Shown here piece by piece: positions 58,509-64,000 of a stretch of 64,000 nucleotides of DNA. The notes beneath the pieces are model-generated. The model was not told the DNA's origin. It was given only the letters and a program-made list of their open reading frames with translations, and searched no databases. Every line of letters starts with the position of its first letter. Position 1 is the stretch's first letter. The position numbers and the translations under genes were made by a program. The DNA comes from Thuidium tamariscinum (Eukaryota; Streptophyta; Bryopsida; Hypnales; Thuidiaceae). Location: the NCBI GenBank assembly GCA_947034885.2, contig OX344749.2:18553501-18617500 (forward strand). Reading direction: 5' to 3'.

Positions 58509-61500
58509 ATGGTTGCGCTCGAAATTTGCGCGGGTGCATTGGGAATAGGAAGGGGTATCTCAGATGTTACATTCTCTGGATTGCGTAATTGGAAGGATCT
58601 GGCATCGACATTTCGCCGAGGCGGTGGTGGTTGTTCAGTGAAGGGCGGAATGTGGAGGGCGGCCGTGCGGCAGCTGTCCAGAACGAATCCCTCGCGAGGT
58701 TTGGGGTTTGAGAGTTCTTCCTCGTTGCCGTTTTGGTCGCAATCGTCGTCGTTTCGATGGACTTCAGGATCGGCGGCGGCAGCTGCGGGTCAGGCCCTTG
58801 ACAGGGCGGTTGATAAGGACGTAAATGGCGAACCGCGATGGTCCTTGAGGGATGCGCCTAGTGCTAGTTTCTTCGGATCGTCGGCTGAGTCGAGTGTCGA
58901 TAAGACGCTGGATGCTGCTCTGTACAACGTGGTGAATCTTCCTTGGCTATTTTTACAGGGTGTGCCCAACCAGGATGTTGGACACCAACTCAAGTCTATC
59001 AATCCGACACTTGATTATAGCCGTGCCTTTGCGAGTGCCGCGGAAGTAGCGGTGGAGGATGAAGTTGAAGATGAAGCAGATCGTAAACCTGAGGTGTATC
59101 CTGCCTCTTCTGCCTTTGATAAGGTAGGTGCAGCCAAAAAACGTGCCCAAGAGCGCAGAAAAGCCAAGCTGAAGCAGAGGGGATTGTACATGCGGCAATT
59201 CAAGATTGAGACTGAAGCATGGCATCAAGCGGCGGCAGAGTACAAAGAGCTCGTTGCCGACATGTGCAAGAAGAATTTAGCGCCGAACTTGCCAGCTACT
59301 CGGTCATTACTCCTTGGTTGGTTCGAGCCTTTGAGGTAAAGGAATGCTGCTGATTTTATCCCTGAACTAAGTATGCCCTTGCTAAATCGCATAAACTTGC
59401 ATATCGTAACTTCAAAGTGTTCAAGCTGCCGTGTGAACATCATGTGTCCCTAATTTGACAATGCATTAATTATTATCACTGGATTGCAGGGATGCTATTG
59501 CGCAAGAACAAAAGGATTACGACGAACTCAACTTCCGAGAACATCGTGCCGCTTACGGCCCGTTCATGGCGAAGCTTCCAGCTGATATGCTAGCTGTCAT
59601 CACCATGCATCGGCTAATGAGTCTCCTTATGAGCGATCAGGAACATGGGTGTGTGAAAGTACTCCATGCCGCTCTGCAAATTGGAGAAGCTGTGGAGCAA
59701 GAGGTCCTTCCTTAATTCTTACCTCAGACGGTTGATTCTAGCACTCTCTAGCTGTGTGCAATTTTTAGACATCGTAAGCGTGATTTGTATGGACGCTACG
59801 TATCGCTTACATTTTAAGTGAGTCCTGAATGTTCTAAGTTCCCTCTTCGACAGGTCGGCATTTATAAACTCCTGCATACAAAAGGGAAAGGGAAGAAGAA
59901 AGAGAGAAAGAAGACAGGTGTGCTTGCTCTTGAGAACAATGACAGAACTTTCTCGAATGAGAGGTCTGCCACGGAAGCTGAATCTGTTATAGAAGCTGCT
60001 GATCTGAAATTGAAGATGGTCAAGGAAAAGGTCAAGAAGTTTGTGAAACAACAGAAGCTGCGTTTGGTTGGAAAATTAGTGCAGCATGCTACTGGTGACG
60101 AGCCTTGGGGACCTGCTGTTCAAGTCAAGGTACAGACCCGGATGTCTATTGCATATGAAAGTAGATCTTTGCATTATTTGAGTAGCATGTTGAGTCTATG
60201 ATGGAGTATATTTGAAGATGGAGTACTGTAACTTTCGGAATTATCCTTGCAGGTTGGAAGTAGATTACTTGAACTCATGTTAGAAACGTCTGTCATGCGC
60301 CCACCTGCTGATCAATCTGCCCAAGATATGACTGAACTGCGCCCAGCGTTCAAACACACGTTGAGAAACTACCCCGTAAAGAACAAACACAAGTAAGCTG
60401 TACGCTGTGTTGTCATTTAAGTCCCTATTACCAGCGTTATTGATGGTCCTTCGCTTGAGCTGTGAACCGTTAATCCCTAAGAGTTCCAGAGGCATGCGGA
60501 TGTAGATTCTGATTGGATTTGTCAAAATAAATTACGATATGCGTATACATCGTATCTTCATTTTGACAAGTTTTCCTTTCTCTTCTCATCCCTACATGAA
60601 CTCATTTTGAACCTTGCACAATAATCATGGAGCATCAATTGCATTGTTGAAAGATACACAGCAATTGCTTTTTCAACATACTTAGATGTATTTCATCCGT
60701 TTTCTGTAGTGCCGGCTGTAAACTCTTGAAAACATTCACGATGCACATAGTGGATGCCGGCTCTCTTAGGGGCTCCTTTGTTATTCGTTTTGGTGACAGT
60801 TCTTTTTGTCCTGTGTCTTTCTTTCTGCGTACCTTGTGCAGTATGAATCGAATATACGGTGTTATTGAGTGCGACTCTGCTGTAATGAATGCGTTGGACA
60901 AGTCGGTGAGTTGGCTATTAACCTCAGGCTTTTTTTTATTGTTTGATTATTAATCATACATATGGTGTTGCTTCTCTGCTGGGACTTACCAATCAGTTTT
61001 CGAGGAGTATCGTTAACCAGATGCTCTTATTCCTTATTTATTTTTCTCAAATATCTAATTTTCTGGAAGTATGTTTTCTAATGTCTTGTAGTTTTGATAT
61101 CAGGTGCAACACATGGTGATGCCGTACATGCCAATGTTGGTGAAGCCTCGTCAATGGACCGGGTACACCATCGTTTTAGCTTTGATGTTCTTCCTTCGAT
61201 TGGATGCAAGCTTAAAAATATTTTAGGGTGATTTTTTTCAGATGTTTTTTTATATTATCATCAAAGCTAGTGGTACTGAAGTGCAAGTAAAGGATTACCT
61301 TGATTTGCTACTGTCATTCTCTTTTAGGGTCTCCATGTATTCAAGAATTTCTTTTTTAAGTGTAGGTTTTGTGACGGTGGATATTTACATCTGAAGTCCA
61401 CCATCATGCGCACACATGGGGCAAAGGAGCTTCGTGAAACCATCATTGCTACGCCGAAGGAAAATTTGTCTAAGATTGTTCAGGTGTGTTCTGCTATGGC

Positions 61501-63926
61501 CGAAATATTCTACTATTTTTTTCGCTTCCAAAGTCTGCCATGGGTCACTTGTTTCGACTTATTTTGATCATTCGCATTGACTTTACCGTTTAAATGGTTC
61601 AGCTACGTGTCTGCTGGTGAGATCAGTATTGATGACACTGTTTTAATTCAGTAATTTGTCGTTTCCAGGCTTTGGATGCACTGGGCTCTACCCAATGGAA
61701 TATGAACATTAACGTACTAGACGTGTTGGAGAAGATATGGGCCGATGGTGGGCGTCTAGCAGATCTTGTGGATCAGGATGATGTAAGATCAATAAATTTT
61801 CAAACGGAGCAAATGCTGTTGATTGTGACCACGTTCAGTTCTTGAAAGTGGAAATATAAAAAGCTCTCTCTATTCAATTTTCGATTTGGCAAGTGACTTT
61901 GTATAACGTCTCCACCGTGTTGATGGTTCATTTTGCGTTTTCATGATTTCAGGTTCCACTTCCTGTTAAACCTGATACAGATGATCCTGAGGAGGTACGG
62001 AATTATAGACGAAATTCTGCTGCAGCCAAGCGTATAAATAGTGAACGCCATTCTATGCGATGCGACATTGAACTCAAGCTAGCGGTAAACCACTAAAGCA
62101 AATGCCACTTTTTTGCTACTGTTCAGTGTTTTTCCTTCTATCGGGAATTTTTTCTTGGTGTGCGAGCTCCTAAAATGTCGAATGGAGGATTCTTTACTAG
62201 TAATGCAAATGGTGTTCTTGCACCTGATATAATATAACTCTGGAATTTTTTTTTCTGCAGGCAGCTCGTAAGTTAAGGGATGAAGAGGGATTCTTCTACC
62301 CTCATAATCTAGATTTTCGAGGAAGAGCTTACCCAATCCATCCGCATTTGAACCATTTGGGATCAGATATGTGCCGGGGCATACTGCAGTTTGCCAAAGG
62401 TCGACCACTGGGACCTACTGGATTGCGATGGCTCAAAATTCATCTTGCGAATCTGTACGGTGGGAAAGTAGGGAAGATGTCATTTGATGCACGAGTTGCT
62501 TGGGTGGACGAAGTTATAGAAAAAGTGTTCGACTCTGCTGAGAAACCTCTGGAAGGAGGTCGATGGTGGCTTGAAGCCGAGGACCCTTTTCAGTGCTTGG
62601 CAGCATGTCTAGATATTCGGAACGCTATCATGTCTGGTAACCCAGAGACATTTCTCTCGTACTTACCCGTGCATCAGGTGGGTCCTTTTCTGCAAGATTG
62701 TTTGGCTTATTCCTTCTGCTTGCAGTGATCCCTACAGTTAAACTCTGGACGCTATTTCGGAACATTTTTTGGAATATTCTTATTGTGTGGAAATTGAGCA
62801 TATTTGAAGAATATTCATTACTAAGATGACCTGACCCTACATGGGTGTAATTGTTTAACAGGATGGCTCATGCAATGGCTTACAACATTATGCGGCACTA
62901 GGACGAGATCGGGTGAGTATCTGAGCTTTCAATGAAGCTTTCTATAAGCAGTTTTCTACTTGAGTCCCGCGAAGCATTCGTCTTCTTTTTGGTTTTGGTT
63001 TTGTTCTTAATGCGGAAGTGTCTGCGATGTCTGTTATTGACGCACCACCCTGTTTTGAGTAGATTGGAGCGGAATCTGTGAATTTAATCGCTGGGGATAA
63101 GCCAGCAGATGTTTACACAGGCATAGCAGTCAGGTACTGTTATATCCATGTGCTTTCTTGTGAAACTTTTGAAGTTTTTGTTATTCTCAAACCATGATGG
63201 TGCAGTTTAATCTCCAGTATTGAAGCAGCATAATTAGTGATCATATGGGTCTATGCTGTATTGGATACTTAAGTTTCTGTTTTATTTGGATATTTTGTTG
63301 TATCCTAAAGAGTATTCACTATTTGACAGAGTTCGTGCAATCATGGAGAAGGATGCTTTGAAAGATCCAAGCACCAATCGCAATGCTGCTAATGCCAAGA
63401 TTTTGCTCCCCGAAGTATGCACCACATGATTCTTTATATGTTACATTCTGCTTTTTTTGTTGTGATTATTATTAGACCCCTGTTTTCTTGACATACGGAT
63501 GTCTTCATCCATTTCTGACCTCTGCTTATCTTACCTGTGCAGATTGATAGGAAGCTTGTCAAACAGACAGTCATGACATCAGTGTATGGAGTTACTTTTG
63601 TTGGTGCTCGCATGCAAATTTTCAATAGATTGAAGGAACGTGGGACTATTCAAGAGCAGACAGAAATGTACAGGGCTGCGTGTTATGCTGCCAAGGTGAG
63701 CACATATTTTGCGTCATTGCTGGAACTTGAGTTCCATCCTTATCGAATGCCTTCTTGGCTTCTACGGACCCTAGCAGTTCTATTTATAAAAATTTTAGCA
63801 TTTTACTGTTTATTGGGAACTAAACTGCCTGTTCATTTCTTACGGATGCAGACGACGTTAAACGCATTGGGAGAGATGTTCAAAGAAGCCCGTTGCATCA
63901 TGAGCTGGCTTGGAGACTGTGCTAAG
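58509..63926 (+). CDS. RPOT: Phage-type (T7-like) organellar RNA polymerase RPOT, 3' end outside window
   Basis: Fifteen exons fit: 58509-59335, 59490-59703, 59854-60129, 60253-60392, 60842-60905, 61104-61162, 61366-61483, 61669-61782, 61953-62084, 62261-62677, 62862-62912, 63063-63133, 63330-63414, 63543-63695 and 63852-63926. That is 932 codons so far, all in frame. Motifs of single-subunit polymerases: [59 protein letters not shown] (first catalytic Asp), [20 protein letters not shown] (nucleotide-binding Lys and Tyr of the O-helix) and [20 protein letters not shown]. The second catalytic Asp (HDSFW-type motif) lies beyond the window. It transcribes mitochondrial and/or plastid genes. Two in-frame AUGs at 58509 and 58650 ([11 protein letters not shown]) offer alternative targeting N-termini. 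The downstream AUG has a purine at -3; the upstream one does not. Confidence 0.96.
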
Positions 63927-64000
63927 GTCAGATTACTTGCTTGAAGCTCGACAATTAGCGGCAGTCTAGCAGACTTTTTATAAGTCTATTTTACATTCTT

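Overview
This is a nuclear window from a land plant, most likely a moss. Every confident multi-exon gene uses GT-AG introns, usually 100-400 bases long. The gene set is plant-specific: plastid BASS4 and YlmG, a class III peroxidase, a GT34 xylosyltransferase, an LTI65-type stress protein and a phage-type organelle RNA polymerase. The polymerase has two in-frame upstream AUGs, an arrangement reported for Physcomitrella. Naming a moss is my inference; no search was run. Exon joins were placed by hand and each listed set of joins preserves the reading frame.

Layout. 1-2307 (-): LTI65/CAP160-like desiccation/cold protein whose 3' end lies outside the window. 3428-3622 (+): small four-cysteine CHCH-like protein. 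6553-8606 (+): secreted proline-rich PLAT/ATS3-type protein. 10453-13590 (-): bicupin, gentisate-dioxygenase-like. 16370-17011 (-): YlmG. 19913-24329 (-): BASS4, 15 exons. 25122-25586 (-): intronless bacterial-type GNAT acetyltransferase. 27059-28906 (-): class III peroxidase. 28.9-40.1 kb: AT-rich repeat island without a convincing gene. 40177-42857 (-): GT34 glycosyltransferase. 44082-45034 (-): alkaline ceramidase. 46.9-50.7 kb: a second repeat-rich stretch. 50755-55925 (-): MON1/SAND, 15 exons. 58509-63926 (+): RPOT polymerase, running off the right edge.

The genes are ordinary, independently transcribed nuclear genes, not an operon or gene cluster. Shared themes are only loose: plastid/organelle function (YlmG, BASS4, RPOT), cell wall and apoplast (PLAT, peroxidase, GT34), and membranes (ceramidase, MON1).

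The most unusual material is non-coding. I see three apparently distinct families of short non-autonomous inverted-repeat elements: a hAT-like pair with 8-bp target duplications, a 273-bp TA-flanked family, and a five-copy CATTAGA-ended family. There are also two strong fold-back hairpins, a three-copy nested AT-rich repeat with one inverted copy, and several tandem repeats inside introns. Among coding genes, the bicupin, which seems to keep its metal ligands only in the C-terminal cupin, and the proteobacterial-looking GNAT are the best candidates for something undescribed.
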